Positions 24,120-34,400 of a stretch of 64,000 nt of DNA are shown piece by piece. The notes under the pieces are model-generated. The model was not told the origin of the DNA. It ran no database searches and worked only from the letters and a program-made list of their open reading frames with translations. Numbering within the stretch: the stretch's first letter is position 1; each line of letters opens with the position of its first letter. The stretch comes from DASUPK01 sp963819715. Its GTDB lineage: Bacteria > Actinomycetota > Thermoleophilia > Solirubrobacterales > 70-9. The translations under genes were made by a program, and so were the position numbers. The stretch spans positions 1 through 64,000 of the forward strand of contig CAWFXE010000003.1 of NCBI GenBank assembly GCA_963819715.1. The letters run 5' to 3'.

Positions 24120-25120
24120 GGGCAGCGGTCGAGGCGCGCGGTCAGCGGGTCGGCCCCGCGGCCGCGCGCGTCGGCGTTCGCGCGGCACTTCCGGCGGTGT
24201 CTGGACGTGTGGGCGCGGGCCGCGCGGTACCCGAGCAGATACGGCGTCGGGTCGACCGGAGTGCCGAAATGGCGAACCTCGAAGTGGAGGTGAGGGCCGG
24301 TCGAGTGACCGGTCGAACCGACGTAGCCGATCGTCTGGCCGCCCTGGACGGATTGGCCGACGGAGACCGCAATCCGCGACTGGTGCGCGTACCAGCTCTC
24401 GAAACCGAGGCGGTGGCTGATCACGACGAGATTGCCGTAGCCGCCGGTGTTGAAACCGGCGAAGGAGACGACCCCCACCCCGCCTGCATGGATTGGAGTC
24501 CCCATCGGCTCGGGGAAGTCGAGGCCCGTGTGCCAGCGGCCGGGCGGAATAAAGCCGAAACCGTCGCCGACCGCCCCGGGGACCGGCCGGAAGAAGCGCA
24601 CCGGGCTGGTCGGCGACCCGGTGGTGATCACCGGCCCGTTGCGGAGGGCGCTCACCGTCGACGGCCCCGCCACTCCGTCGACCCCGATGTGAGCCGCCTC
24701 CTGATAGCGGCGCACGGCGCTCCGCGTCTGGGGGCCGAAGCCGCCATCGAACCCGCCGGGCTCGAACCCGCGCTCGTGGAGGAGGAACTGGAGGGCGGCG
24801 ACGTCCCAGCCGCTCTTCCCATCCCCCAACGGGCGATCCCCGAGATTCGGCTTTCCCCTCCGGCCCATGGCCGCCCGCGTCTGGGGACCGGCGATCCCAT
24901 CCACCGTCAGGCCGTGCTGGGACTGGAAGGTCCGGACGGCGCGCTGGGTCCACGGGCCGCTGATCCCGTCGACCGGGTGGGGGTAGAGCCCGAGCCCGCT
25001 AATCGCGACCTGGAGCGCCGCGACGTCGGCGCTCGCCGCGCTCGCGGTTGCAGGCACGGCAAGGAGTCCCCCTATGACCGCCGCCAGCGCGACGAGCCAC
25101 CTTGTGCCTCCCGATGGCAC
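24116..25120 (-). CDS. Secreted M23 metallopeptidase with two peptidoglycan-binding domains
   Basis: A 334-residue protein with a signal peptide (RWLVALAAVIGGLLAVPATA), two PG_binding_1 domains (VDGISGPWTQRAVRTFQSQH and FDGGFGPQTRSAVRRYQ) and a C-terminal LytM/M23 domain. Zinc ligands are in WHTGLDFP and HSTGPHLHFEVRHFG, and YGNLVVISH is present. It should cut peptidoglycan cross-links outside the cell. GTG start. It lies next to an L,D-transpeptidase, making a cell-wall pair. Confidence 0.92.
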   Translation of the reverse strand: MPSGGTRWLVALAAVIGGLLAVPATASAASADVAALQVAISGLGLYPHPVDGISGPWTQRAVRTFQSQHGLTVDGIAGPQTRAAMGRRGKPNLGDRPLGDGKSGWDVAALQFLLHERGFEPGGFDGGFGPQTRSAVRRYQEAAHIGVDGVAGPSTVSALRNGPVITTGSPTSPVRFFRPVPGAVGDGFGFIPPGRWHTGLDFPEPMGTPIHAGGVGVVSFAGFNTGGYGNLVVISHRLGFESWYAHQSRIAVSVGQSVQGGQTIGYVGSTGHSTGPHLHFEVRHFGTPVDPTPYLLGYRAARAHTSRHRRKCRANADARGRGADPLTARLDRCP

Positions 25121-25185
25121 GCAACCAGCTTTCCCCGATCCGCGGATTCAGCTGCGAGGGCCGTTGCACCCCCGGTAACACCGGT

Positions 25186-26136
25186 CTACTCGTAGACGTA
25201 GATCGGGTCCCCCAGCGAGATCCAGTTGTAGATGAAGACGGAGAAGACCTCGGGGTTGCGAACGCAGCCGTGGCTCGCCGGGTAGGTGGGCACCGTGTAG
25301 TAGCCGTGCGTCGCGTAGTTGCCGGAGTAGTAGACGGAGTAGTACATGCCCTTCTGGTTGTAGCCCGGGGACTTCTCGTAGAAGCTGTACGTCCCGGTCG
25401 GCGTGCCGAAGGCCCCGGTGGAGACGTGGAAGACGTCGGTCGGCTTGCCGTCCTCGATCAGCGCCATGACCTGGCGCGAGAGGTCCACCTCCACATAGCG
25501 GCCGTCCTGATCGTGGACGGGCTCGAAGGCGCCGCGCCCGCGCAGCAGCATCTCGAAGAGCGACCGGTCGTAGTCCTCGGTGCGCGGCAGGTCGTTGACC
25601 TTCCGCATCGCCAGGACCGCGAGGCCGGTGCTCTCGTCGAAGTGGTCCGAGATGCCCCCCATGTGGTACCCGGCATCCGCCAGCAGCCGGTTGAAGAGAC
25701 GGGCCTCGCGGCCGGTTCGCAGCACGCGAGGCGCCTGCACCTCGAGGGCCAGCGGAGTCGAGGAGTCGGTGTTGTGGAACGCCTGCGCGACGTAGTCGCA
25801 GCATCCCTTCAGCCGAATCCGGGTGTGGAAGCGGCCGGTCTCCGAGCTCACCGGGACCGTGCGCGCCGCCGCCACGCGGCCCGCCCGCCGGACCGTCACC
25901 GTGACCGTCTGGTTCGTCCACGGGAGCTGCACCTTCCCGGCGAGGACGACGCGGCCGAGGATGCTGGGGGTGCTCCCCTTCTTCAGGGCGAGCGTCGTGC
26001 CGGCGAACAGTGTCTGCGGGCTGAGGTCCGCCCCGGAGGCGGCACTCGCCGGCCCCGGCAGCGCGAGAGCGCCGGCGCAGAGCGCGGAGGCGAGCAGTGC
26101 AAAGCGTCCCCTAGAGGCTCCCTCTCGGTCTCCCAC
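25186..26136 (-). CDS. Secreted L,D-transpeptidase (YkuD)
   Basis: A 316-residue protein with a signal peptide (FALLASALCAGALALPGPAS), an Ig-like beta region (TVTVRRAGRVAAARTVPVSS), a small helical domain with GREARLFNRLLADAGYHMGG, and a YkuD domain ending THGYYTVPTYPASHGCVRNP with the catalytic His and Cys. It would make 3-3 cross-links or attach proteins to the wall. It is a different architecture from the transpeptidase at 7.7 kb. Confidence 0.9.
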   Translation of the reverse strand: MGDREGASRGRFALLASALCAGALALPGPASAASGADLSPQTLFAGTTLALKKGSTPSILGRVVLAGKVQLPWTNQTVTVTVRRAGRVAAARTVPVSSETGRFHTRIRLKGCCDYVAQAFHNTDSSTPLALEVQAPRVLRTGREARLFNRLLADAGYHMGGISDHFDESTGLAVLAMRKVNDLPRTEDYDRSLFEMLLRGRGAFEPVHDQDGRYVEVDLSRQVMALIEDGKPTDVFHVSTGAFGTPTGTYSFYEKSPGYNQKGMYYSVYYSGNYATHGYYTVPTYPASHGCVRNPEVFSVFIYNWISLGDPIYVYE

Positions 26137-26185
26137 CGGCGCCAGTGATACCAGCCGGACCGGGCGACCCGCGGTCGCCGCGTTG

Positions 26186-27262
26186 CTAGGGCTCCAGCAG
26201 CGCCCGCGCGAACTCCTCGGCGTCGAAGGGCCGCAGGTCCTCCAACGATTCGCCGATCCCGATCAGCTTCACCGGGATGCCGAGCTCGGAGGCGATCGCC
26301 AGGGCCACCCCACCCTTCGCGCTGCCGTCCAGCTTGGTCAGGACCGCGCCGGTCACCTCGACCGACTTGGCGAACTCCTGGGCCTGGCGGACGCCGTTCT
26401 GCCCGGTCGTGGCGTCGATCACGACGAGGGTCTCGTGGGGTGCCTCGGGGATCTGCTTGGTGATCACCCGCCGGACCTTGGCGAGCTCCTCCATCAGGTT
26501 GCCGTGGGTGTGCAGCCGTCCCGCCGTGTCACAGATCACCACGTCCGCGCTGCGCGCCTGCGCGGCGGCGACCCCATCGAAGACGACGGCGCCGGGATCA
26601 CCGCCCGCTGTGCCGCGGACGATCTGCGTCCCCGCGCGGTCCGCCCACTCCTGCAGCTGGTTGACGGCGGCGGCCCGGTAGGTGTCGGCGGCCGCGACGA
26701 TCACGTCGAGGGCGAGCTCCTTCTGCAGGTGCCAGGCGACCTTGCCGATCGTCGTCGTCTTGCCGGTGCCGTTCACGCCGACCACCATCAGGACCGAGGG
26801 GCGGTCGGGCAGATGGATCTTCGCGGCATCGGCCCCGCCCGGCGAAGCGGTCTCCGCCAGCAGCGCGATCAGTCGCTCGCGCAGAGCCTCGCCTCCCGAG
26901 AGCTCGCCGGCCTCCACCTCGTCCTCCAGATTCCGGACGACGGCGGCCGTGGTCGGCGCGCCGACGTCGGCGAGGATCAGGGCCTCCTCGATGTGCTCCC
27001 AGGTGGAGTCGTCGATCCGCTCGCTGAAGCTCGAGGAGAGCTCGGCGGTGAGCGCCTGCCGGCTGCGCGTCAGCCCCTCGCGCAGCCGCCGAAGGACACC
27101 CGCCCGCTCTTCCTCGACCGCCGCCGCCGGCACCTCACGGTCGCCCAAATCGAACGCCTCTTGCCAGGTGCCGGCCACGGCGGCGGAGGGTACCGGCCTC
27201 CCTCCACCCCCCCCATGGCGGGCCGACCGCCTATCCGTAGAAGACGATGAAGAAGCCGGCAT
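26186..27262 (-). CDS. ftsY: Signal recognition particle receptor FtsY
   Basis: NG-domain SRP GTPase: DDSTWEHIEEALILADVG (N domain), VVGVNGTGKTTTIGKVAWHL, ADTYRAAAVNQLQ, DTAGRLHTHGNLMEEL, TKLDGSAKGGVALAI and VKLIGIGESLEDLRPFDAEE. It receives Ffh at the membrane. The ATG at 27262 overlaps the preceding gene by 32 bases and adds a Ser/Gly/Arg-rich tract; a GTG at 27178 is an equally good start. There is no long acidic A domain. Confidence 0.93.
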   Translation of the reverse strand: MPASSSSSTDRRSARHGGGGGRPVPSAAVAGTWQEAFDLGDREVPAAAVEEERAGVLRRLREGLTRSRQALTAELSSSFSERIDDSTWEHIEEALILADVGAPTTAAVVRNLEDEVEAGELSGGEALRERLIALLAETASPGGADAAKIHLPDRPSVLMVVGVNGTGKTTTIGKVAWHLQKELALDVIVAAADTYRAAAVNQLQEWADRAGTQIVRGTAGGDPGAVVFDGVAAAQARSADVVICDTAGRLHTHGNLMEELAKVRRVITKQIPEAPHETLVVIDATTGQNGVRQAQEFAKSVEVTGAVLTKLDGSAKGGVALAIASELGIPVKLIGIGESLEDLRPFDAEEFARALLEP

Positions 27263-27854
27263 CGGCGGTCGCCGTGCCGTTGGGCATCAACACGTAGGCC
27301 TGGGCGTCCGGGGTGCAGACACTCGGGACCTGATCCCCGAACTGCGGCCCAAACGTCCCGGCCGAGTCGTCGTAGTCGGTCGTCACCGCGGCACCCTTGA
27401 ACGAGAAGCCCATGGACCTGAAGCAATAGAGGCCGTCGACGGAGCCGTCCTTGGTCACATTGGACTGGGCGATGTTCTTCGACCGGGCCGGGTCTACCGT
27501 TCCGTCGGAGCCGATGTGCGCGAAGGCGACCGGGTTCGCGCTGTTCGCCGTGTTCGCGCTGTTCGCGGTGTTCGCGGTGTTCGCGCTGTCCGCGTGTCCT
27601 GCGTTGGCGGCGTTGTCCGCCTTGGCGGCGTTGTCCGCCTTGGCGACGGAGAGACCCGGTGCCCGAGCCGCGATTCGTGCGTCGGCCACCGACGTCGCGA
27701 TGCTCCTCACCTGCTTGGCCGTCAGGCTCTTCTTCTTCTTCTTCGAACCGGTCGCGATGGGATTCGCAATCGCGACCCCGGCGGCGGCGGCCACCAGGGC
27801 CAGCACCGCGAGGACCAGCGCGGGCGAGGGACGAAACGCCTTGGTCGAGGGCAC
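27231..27854 (-). CDS. Membrane-anchored NSA/NTA-repeat surface protein
   Basis: A 207-residue paralogue of the 23475 protein: anchor (PSPALVLAVLALVAAAAGVA), lysine run (GSKKKKK), helix with RIAARAPGLSVAKA, then KADNAAKADNAANAGHADSA and an (N-S/T-A)n tract, and a C-terminal domain with two cysteines (LYCFRSMGF, SVCTPDAQAY) ending GFFIVFYG. The ending resembles the FHVVLY and FSLVAY ends of its relatives. It lies 14 bases from its neighbour at 27869 on the same strand and near a large LuxR-type regulator. Confidence 0.7.
   Translation of the reverse strand: MPSTKAFRPSPALVLAVLALVAAAAGVAIANPIATGSKKKKKSLTAKQVRSIATSVADARIAARAPGLSVAKADNAAKADNAANAGHADSANTANTANSANTANSANPVAFAHIGSDGTVDPARSKNIAQSNVTKDGSVDGLYCFRSMGFSFKGAAVTTDYDDSAGTFGPQFGDQVPSVCTPDAQAYVLMPNGTATADAGFFIVFYG
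27534..27591 (-). repeat. In-frame 9-bp tandem repeat encoding Asn-Ser/Thr-Ala
   Basis: About six imperfect units of GCGAACACC/GCGAACAGC encode NTANTANSANTANSAN. It is the same amino-acid period as the repeat at 23667 with different third bases, consistent with repeat drift or independent expansion. Confidence 0.7.
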
Positions 27855-27868
27855 CTTGGCCTCCTTGC

Positions 27869-28468
27869 CTAGTAGAGGACGACGTGGAAGGGGTGGTCCT
27901 TGCCGGTGGCGCTCGCGACCTCCATGACGTAGACGATGAAGTCACCCGGGCCGCTCTTCAGCACGCTGACGTTGTCGCTGAAGGGAATGCCCCCGGCGCC
28001 GGTGTCCGATGTCCCGATCGCGGTGAACGATGGGTTGCCCAGCCAGCGAACCTCGTACCAGCCCGTGTTGATGCGCTTCGCCTGTACGGCCTGGCCGCTG
28101 CAGTTGTAACCGTTCAACCCCAGGTCCGTGAAGGTCGAGGGAAACGCGGCGTTCGCGACGACGGTCGCGAGGCCCTTCGCCTGACCCGTGGTCGTGTTGC
28201 AGTCGCTCCGCGTGTATCCCGACGGGGGGATCCCGCCCAGGGCCGCCGCCTCGGCGGCCGTCTGCGCGCTGTCCGCGTGACCGACGGAAAGCTTCTTCGC
28301 CCGCTTGGTGATCTGGCCGTTCGCCACCTTCCTGATCACCTTCTTGTCCTTGTGGTTGAGGGCCACCGCGTAGGAGCCGCCCCCGACGGCGACGACGAGA
28401 GCCAAGATCGAGATCACCAGCGAAGCTGACGGCCGCCTGCCTCCGAACACTGACCGCATCTGAGCCAA
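27869..28468 (-). CDS. Membrane-anchored surface protein, NSA-family without long repeat
   Basis: A 199-residue member of the same modular family: anchor PSASLVISILALVVAVGGGS, basic linker NHKDKKVIRKVANGQITKRA, the phrase KKLSVGHADSAQTA, only a trace of the tripeptide repeat, and a C-terminal domain with cysteines in RSDCNTT and GYNCSGQ, ending HPFHVVLY. A TTG start is used because AAAGGAGG lies 8 bases before it; an ATG three codons later is too far away. It is divergent from the LuxR-type regulator, 130 bases apart. Confidence 0.7.
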   Translation of the reverse strand: MAQMRSVFGGRRPSASLVISILALVVAVGGGSYAVALNHKDKKVIRKVANGQITKRAKKLSVGHADSAQTAAEAAALGGIPPSGYTRSDCNTTTGQAKGLATVVANAAFPSTFTDLGLNGYNCSGQAVQAKRINTGWYEVRWLGNPSFTAIGTSDTGAGGIPFSDNVSVLKSGPGDFIVYVMEVASATGKDHPFHVVLY

Positions 28469-28598
28469 CTTTCTTTCCTCCTTTCGAGCACGTAGTCGCC
28501 CGGTCGATTCTCCGGTTCCTCAGGCGGTTCTTCATCGGGGAGGCACCCCAATCTTTTTCCGCCCGCCGGTACCCTGGGGCGACCAGAGGAGGAGGGAA

Positions 28599-31442
28599 GT
28601 GAACGGGACGACTCTTAGGGGGGAGACGCAGGGCGGAGGCGTCGTCCCAGCACTGGTCGAGAGGGGCCGGGAGCTTGCGACGATTGCCGGGGTGCTCGAT
28701 CGGGCGGTGGCGGGTTCCGGCGGTGCGCTGTTGATCCAGGGCGAGGCCGGGGTCGGCAAGACCAGGCTGATCTCGGAGGCCCGGGTCGCCGCCGAGTCCC
28801 GCGGGATGCTCTGCCTTCAGGCTCGTGCGGCGGAGCTCGAGCGTCCGTTCGCCTTCGGGGTGGTTCGGCAGCTGCTCGAGCCGGAGCTGCGTGACCCCGA
28901 AGCTTCGGCTCGCACCCTCACGGGGGCGGCAGCCGTTGTCGGGCCTCTTCTCGGTGATCGCCGGTCAGACGCCTCGCTTCCCCCTCAAGACCTCGACTCC
29001 GCCCTCCTGCACGGCATCTATTGGGCGCTGGTCCACATCTCCGAGCACCAGCCGACGGCTTTGCTGATCGACGACCTGCAGTGGGCGGACCAGCCGTCGA
29101 TCCGTGCGCTCGAGTACGTCTCCGGGCGCGCCGGGGAGCATGCGCTCAACCTGATCCTCGCTTCACGGGGAGAATCCGCTCGGCAGGCCGGCAGCTTCTC
29201 CAAGCTCCCCACGGAATCGCTAATCCGGCCGCGCCTCCTCACTGAGGAGGGGTCGGGCCGAGTGCTCGAGGACTTGCTGGGGCAGTCGAGCCACGAGTTC
29301 TCCGCGACCGCGCACCGCGTCACGGGCGGCAACCCTTTCCTGCTGCGGGAGATCGCGCTTGCCACCGCCAGGGCGCATATCCCCGCGGACAGGCAGGGCG
29401 CCGAGCGAATCGCAGAGCTGGGGCCTGCCTCCGTCGCGAGCTGGACGCTGGCGCGACTTGCCCGGCTGGACGAGCGGTCAAGGCGGATCGCGACGTCGCT
29501 CGCGGTCCTCGAGCGGGCCGAGGTGCAGGTCGTTGCCGCGCACTCGGGCCTCGACCCCGCGATCGCCGCCGAGGGCGCCGACGAGCTTGCGGAACTCGGC
29601 CTGGTCGAGCGTGAGCTGCCGCTGCGCTTCTCGCATCCGATCATCAGAAGCGCCCTTTACGACCGCCTCGCGCCCGCGGCGCGCGAGCGCGGCCACATGC
29701 TCGCCGCGATGGTGCTGCACGAGAGGGGGCTTCCGGCTGAGCAGGTCGCATCCCACCTGCTGCAGACCGAACCCCGGGGCGAGGCGTGGGCGACGGACGA
29801 GCTGCGGGCGGCTGCGCGGGCAGCACGGGCGCGTGGCGGCGCGGAGGAGGCGATCGCCTTCCTGAGCCGTGCGCTCGCGGAGGGGATCCACTCCGGTGAT
29901 CCGTCGCTGTTGCTCGAGCTGGGACTGGCCGAGCTGGCGGCGAGCAATACGGACGCCCTCGAGCATCTGGAGGCGGCCTCCGAAGGCGACCCGCCACCGG
30001 AGCTTCAGGGGACGATCCACGGAGCCCTGGCACAGAGCCGGTACCTGGCGGGCGACACGCTGGGCGCGTTCGAGGCGGTTCGGGCGGCGCTGGAGGCAAT
30101 ACCAGCGGGCACCGGCGGGGCGATCGAGGCGGAGCTGCTCTTCAGCTACGGCATCGCGGGCCGGCCCCGTGCAGAGCTGATGTCGGAGGTGAGGCGGCGA
30201 CTTGGCGTCCCCCGCCTGGGCGGCCAGGGCGAGATGACGGCGGCCGAGGTGGTGAGGCGGCACCTGCTCGCCCTGGACGCCTACCTCCGCGGCGACCGCG
30301 AGCGGGCGGTGGCGGCGGTGAGCTGGGCTGCGGACCGCATGTCCGACCCGGAGCTGGCCGACGCGCTCCCCTCCCTGACGGGGACGGGTCCCGCATTCGT
30401 CCTGGCCGGCGTCGACGCCCATGCGGACGCCGAACGGCTGATCGCGGCGAGCCTGCAGCGGGCTCGTCGCCGCGGAAGCAGGCTGGAGACCGCGGAGGCC
30501 CTGCACGACCGAGTCTGGTCGCGGTGGCGGCGTGGCGACCTGATCGGCGGGCTGGCCGACGCGGAGACCATCTTCTCCATGACCGAGGGCGCCTGGGAGG
30601 TCGCGAAGCTTCCCCTGCGAATCGCGTACGCCTGCATGAAGGTCGATCGCGGCGAGCTCGACGCGGCGGAGCGACAGCTGACCCTGCCCCCGCAGCTGGA
30701 GTCGGCCGCGCCGGGGACGTGGGGCTGGGGATGGCTTCCACTCGGAAGGGCCCAGCTGGCGGGAGCCCGCCGCGACTGGGAGACTGCGCTCGCGATGGCC
30801 CTGGCCGCGGGCGAGCGGCTGCTGGCGATCGAGGCGCCCAGCCCGGGGTATTGCTGGTGGCGAACCCTGGCCGCTCAGGCCGCCGGTGAGCTCGGCCAGG
30901 CCGCACGGGCGACCGAGCTCGCGACCGAGCAGCTCGAGATCGGTCGCCAGATCGGTTCGCCGCGAGCAATCGGGCTGGGCCTCGCGACGCTCGGGATCGT
31001 CACCGGCGGCGATCGGGGCGTCGAGATGCTCCGCGAATCGCTCGAGCCGCTCGAGACCGCGAAGGCCGAGCTCGAGCGCGCCCGGGCGCTGCTCGCGCTG
31101 GGCATGTCCCTCCGCCGTGGGCGCCACGCCCGGGACGCACGGGAGCCGCTGCGCTCGGCGCTGGATCTCAGCAAGCGGCTGGGAGCCGCCCCGCTTGCCG
31201 AGGTCGCGCTCACCGAGCTTCGCGCCGCGGGCGGCAGGCCTCGCCGCGAGCGCAGCAGCGGCCTGGATTCACTCACTCCGCGGGAGCGCCAGGTCGCAGA
31301 GCTCGCCGCCTCGGGGCTTGCGAACCCCGAGATCGCGGAGCAGCTGTTCGTGACCAGGAAGACCGTCGAGGCCCACCTGGGCGCGATCTACCGCAAGCTC
31401 GACGTCTCCTCTCGCGAGCAGCTCTCCGGGCTCGGGCTCTGA
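28599..31442 (+). CDS. Large LuxR-family (LAL) ATPase transcriptional regulator
   Basis: A 947-residue protein: AAA/STAND ATPase with Walker A LLIQGEAGVGKTRLISEAR and Walker B ALLIDDLQWAD, a long helical TPR-like middle with many Ala/Glu/Arg-rich repeats, and a C-terminal LuxR HTH (LTPRERQVAELAASGLANPE, then VTRKTVEAHLGAIYRKLDVS). Such proteins bind ATP and an inducer before activating promoters. GTG start with an AGGAGG site. It is divergent from the surface-protein pair at 27.2-28.5 kb, which are the best candidate targets. Converges on smc. Confidence 0.9.
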   Translation: MNGTTLRGETQGGGVVPALVERGRELATIAGVLDRAVAGSGGALLIQGEAGVGKTRLISEARVAAESRGMLCLQARAAELERPFAFGVVRQLLEPELRDPEASARTLTGAAAVVGPLLGDRRSDASLPPQDLDSALLHGIYWALVHISEHQPTALLIDDLQWADQPSIRALEYVSGRAGEHALNLILASRGESARQAGSFSKLPTESLIRPRLLTEEGSGRVLEDLLGQSSHEFSATAHRVTGGNPFLLREIALATARAHIPADRQGAERIAELGPASVASWTLARLARLDERSRRIATSLAVLERAEVQVVAAHSGLDPAIAAEGADELAELGLVERELPLRFSHPIIRSALYDRLAPAARERGHMLAAMVLHERGLPAEQVASHLLQTEPRGEAWATDELRAAARAARARGGAEEAIAFLSRALAEGIHSGDPSLLLELGLAELAASNTDALEHLEAASEGDPPPELQGTIHGALAQSRYLAGDTLGAFEAVRAALEAIPAGTGGAIEAELLFSYGIAGRPRAELMSEVRRRLGVPRLGGQGEMTAAEVVRRHLLALDAYLRGDRERAVAAVSWAADRMSDPELADALPSLTGTGPAFVLAGVDAHADAERLIAASLQRARRRGSRLETAEALHDRVWSRWRRGDLIGGLADAETIFSMTEGAWEVAKLPLRIAYACMKVDRGELDAAERQLTLPPQLESAAPGTWGWGWLPLGRAQLAGARRDWETALAMALAAGERLLAIEAPSPGYCWWRTLAAQAAGELGQAARATELATEQLEIGRQIGSPRAIGLGLATLGIVTGGDRGVEMLRESLEPLETAKAELERARALLALGMSLRRGRHARDAREPLRSALDLSKRLGAAPLAEVALTELRAAGGRPRRERSSGLDSLTPRERQVAELAASGLANPEIAEQLFVTRKTVEAHLGAIYRKLDVSSREQLSGLGL

Positions 31443-31452
31443 AGGCCGGCGC

Positions 31453-34400
31453 TCAGGCGGCTTCGGCTGCCGTGTCCGCTGCCTCGGGCTGGCCGGGGAT
31501 CGTCTCCAGCTCATCCCGCGGCAGCTTGCGCGAGACCACCTTGGTGATCCCGTCGCCGCCCATGCTGACGCCGTAGAGGATGTCCGCGGCGTCCATCGTG
31601 CGCTTCTGGTGGGTGACGACGATGAACTGGGAGCGCTCCGCAAAGCGGCGGACCAGGCGCAGGAAGCGGTCGATGTTGATGTCGTCGAGCGCGGCCTCGA
31701 CCTCGTCCAAGATGTAGAAGGGGCACGGGCGGGCCATCAGGACGGCGAAGACGAACGCGAGCGCCACCAGCGACTTCTCGCCGCCGGAGAGCAAGGAGAG
31801 GCGCCGCGTCGACTTGCCGGCCGGGGTGACCTCGATCTCCACTCCGCCGTCGTCGTCGGGCGGCAGGATCTCCTCGTCGGGATCGGCCGGGCCCTCCTCC
31901 TCGCCCTCGGGAGCCTGACCGGCGAAGGGGCGGGGGCCGACGTCCACCCGGCGGAGCCTGCCCTTGCCGCCGGGGAAGAGCTCGGCCACCATCTCCTCGA
32001 AGCCTCGGGCGGTCGCCTCGAAGGTCTCCTCGAACGCGGCGGCGATCTCGCGGTCGGTGCGGCGAATCAGCGCACGGAGCTCCGTGATCGCCTTCTCAAG
32101 GTCCTTGCGCTGCTCGGCGAGCTCGGTGACGTGGTCGCGGGCCTCCTCGTACTCGCGCTCGGCGAGTGGGTTGACGGGACCTATCTGCTCGCGGTTGCGG
32201 TCGAGGCGAGCGAGCTTCGCCTGGATCGCCTCGCGGTCCTCGTCTCCGAGGGCCTCTGCGGTGGCGCTCAGCTCCTCGCCGAGGGCGGTCCCGAGGCGCT
32301 GAAGCTCTGTGGTGCTCTCGTCCCGGTGGCCGCGCAGCTGGGTGGCCTCGACCTCGGCGACGGTCATCGCTTCGCTCGCCTCGCGGAGCTCGCTCTGCAG
32401 CCCGAACTCCTGCTGGGAGCACTCGCGCAGCTCGTCGGCGACGTCTCCCCCTTCCTCGCCCTCCACCTCAGCGAGCTTGGCCGCTCGAGCCTCGAGCCTC
32501 TCGGCGACCCTGCGGAGCGCGTCGCGCGCCCGCCCCAGGGCCGGGAGCGTCTCCTGCTCGAGGGCGATCCGGCGCTCGAGCTCCTCGCGGTCGGCCAGGC
32601 GCTTCTGGCGGGCCCGCTCGGCGCCCTCCGCGTGACGGCGCTCGGCGGCCAGCTCCGCCTCGAGCTTGGCGCGCTGGATCGCCGTTCCCGATCCCTCGCC
32701 GCCTCGTTCGGCGTGCCGCTCCGCCAGCCAGCCCGTGCGGCTTGCATCCTCCGCGGCCTGGTCGAGCTCGCGGCGGGCGTCGCGAATCGCCTTCTGTGAT
32801 TCCTCCTCATGGGCGCGGGCCTCCGTCAGGGCCGTCTCGGCGCGCTCCAGGTCGCGCTTCGTCCGCTCCTCGGTCTGCTCTCGCTGGGCGAGGCGCGAGG
32901 CGAGATCCTCGCGTTCGGAGCGCGCGGCGAGCGCGGGGTCGGTGCCCTCGCGCGGAAGGCGGCGGATCTCGCCGGCAGCCGCGTCGAAGCATTCGCCGTC
33001 GACGGTGACGGCGACGCCGGCGAAGCCGTCGGCGATCTCGTCGAGGTCGTCGACCAGCCAGGCGTCGGCGAGCAGGCGCTCGGTGATCGGCGCGGCGGCG
33101 TCACGCGCCTCGATCAGGTCGATTAGCCGGCGGGCGCCCTCCTTTGGGGCGGACGAAGTCCGGTTGCCGGGCCCGGAGGAGATCAGCGTGCGGGCGGCGC
33201 CCTCGGCGCCGGCGAGCCGCTCCCGTCCCTCGTCGACCGAGCCGACGATCGAGGCCCTGAGCCGCTCGCCGAGGACGGCCGAGACGGCGCGCTCCAGCCC
33301 GGACCCGGCCTCGATCATTCCGGCCAGCGCCTCGTGCTCGCCCTCCACGGCAGCGGCCGCCAGCTTCGCCTCCACCGCGGCGAGCTCGCCCGCCAGCGCG
33401 GCGCGGCGCTCGGACGCCTTCTGGGCCTCCGCCCGCGCCATCTCGTGCATCTGGGTCGCCCGGCGCAGAACGGCCCCGATTTCCTCCTCCGCCTGCTCGA
33501 GCGGCTCCAACACGGCTCTTGCGGCCGCCCGGCGGCGCTCGGCCTCCTCGGCCTGCTCACGAAGGCGCTGCCCCTCCTCGGAGGAGTCCTCGCCTAGCTT
33601 GGCGAGCTCGGCCTCGATCTCGGCGACGCGCGCGGCGCCCGCCGAATCCTCTGGCTCCTCGTCGAGAGCCTCGAGCCGGAGCTGGCGCTCCCCCAGGGCA
33701 CCGCGCAGGTCTCGCTCAGCCAGGTCGAGGGATTCGGCGCGGGCACCAACACGCTCGGTGGCGGCGCGAGCCTCGGCCAGTGCCTCGCCCTGCCGCCGGC
33801 GGCCCTCCTCGCCCTCAGCGATCCGCTCCTCGATCGCCGTACGGCGGGCCCGCACCTCCTCGAAGCGCTTCTCGACGGAGTCGCGGGTCGTACGCACCTC
33901 GGCGAGCTTCGCCTCGGCCGCGGTCAGCTGCTCCTGCTGGGCGCGGAGGTCGTCGGCGACGATCTGAGCGCGAAGCTCGTTGGATTGGCGCAGCAGCTTG
34001 GCCGTCCGCTCGGCCGCCTCGGCCTGGCGCTTCAGCGGACGCAGGCGAGAGCGCGCCTCGCGCTCGACGTCCGTCGCGCGATCGAGGTTGTCGCGGGTCC
34101 GATCGAGCTTGAGCTGGGCGCTGTGGCGGCGCTTGCGATGCTTGCCGAGACCAGCGGCCTCCTCGATCAGCAGGCGGCGGTCGCGCGGCTTGGAGCTGAC
34201 GATCGCCTCGACCTTGCCCTGGCTGATCACGGAGTGGGCCTCGCGGCCCATGTTCGTATCCGACAGCGCCTCGACGACATCCGTGAGGCGACAGCGGGCG
34301 CCGTTCAGCCGGTATTCGCCGTCGCCGTTGCGCTCAATCCGCCGGGAGATCGAGATCTCGGAGAACTCGCTGGCCGCGCGGCCCTCGGAGTTGTCGATGA

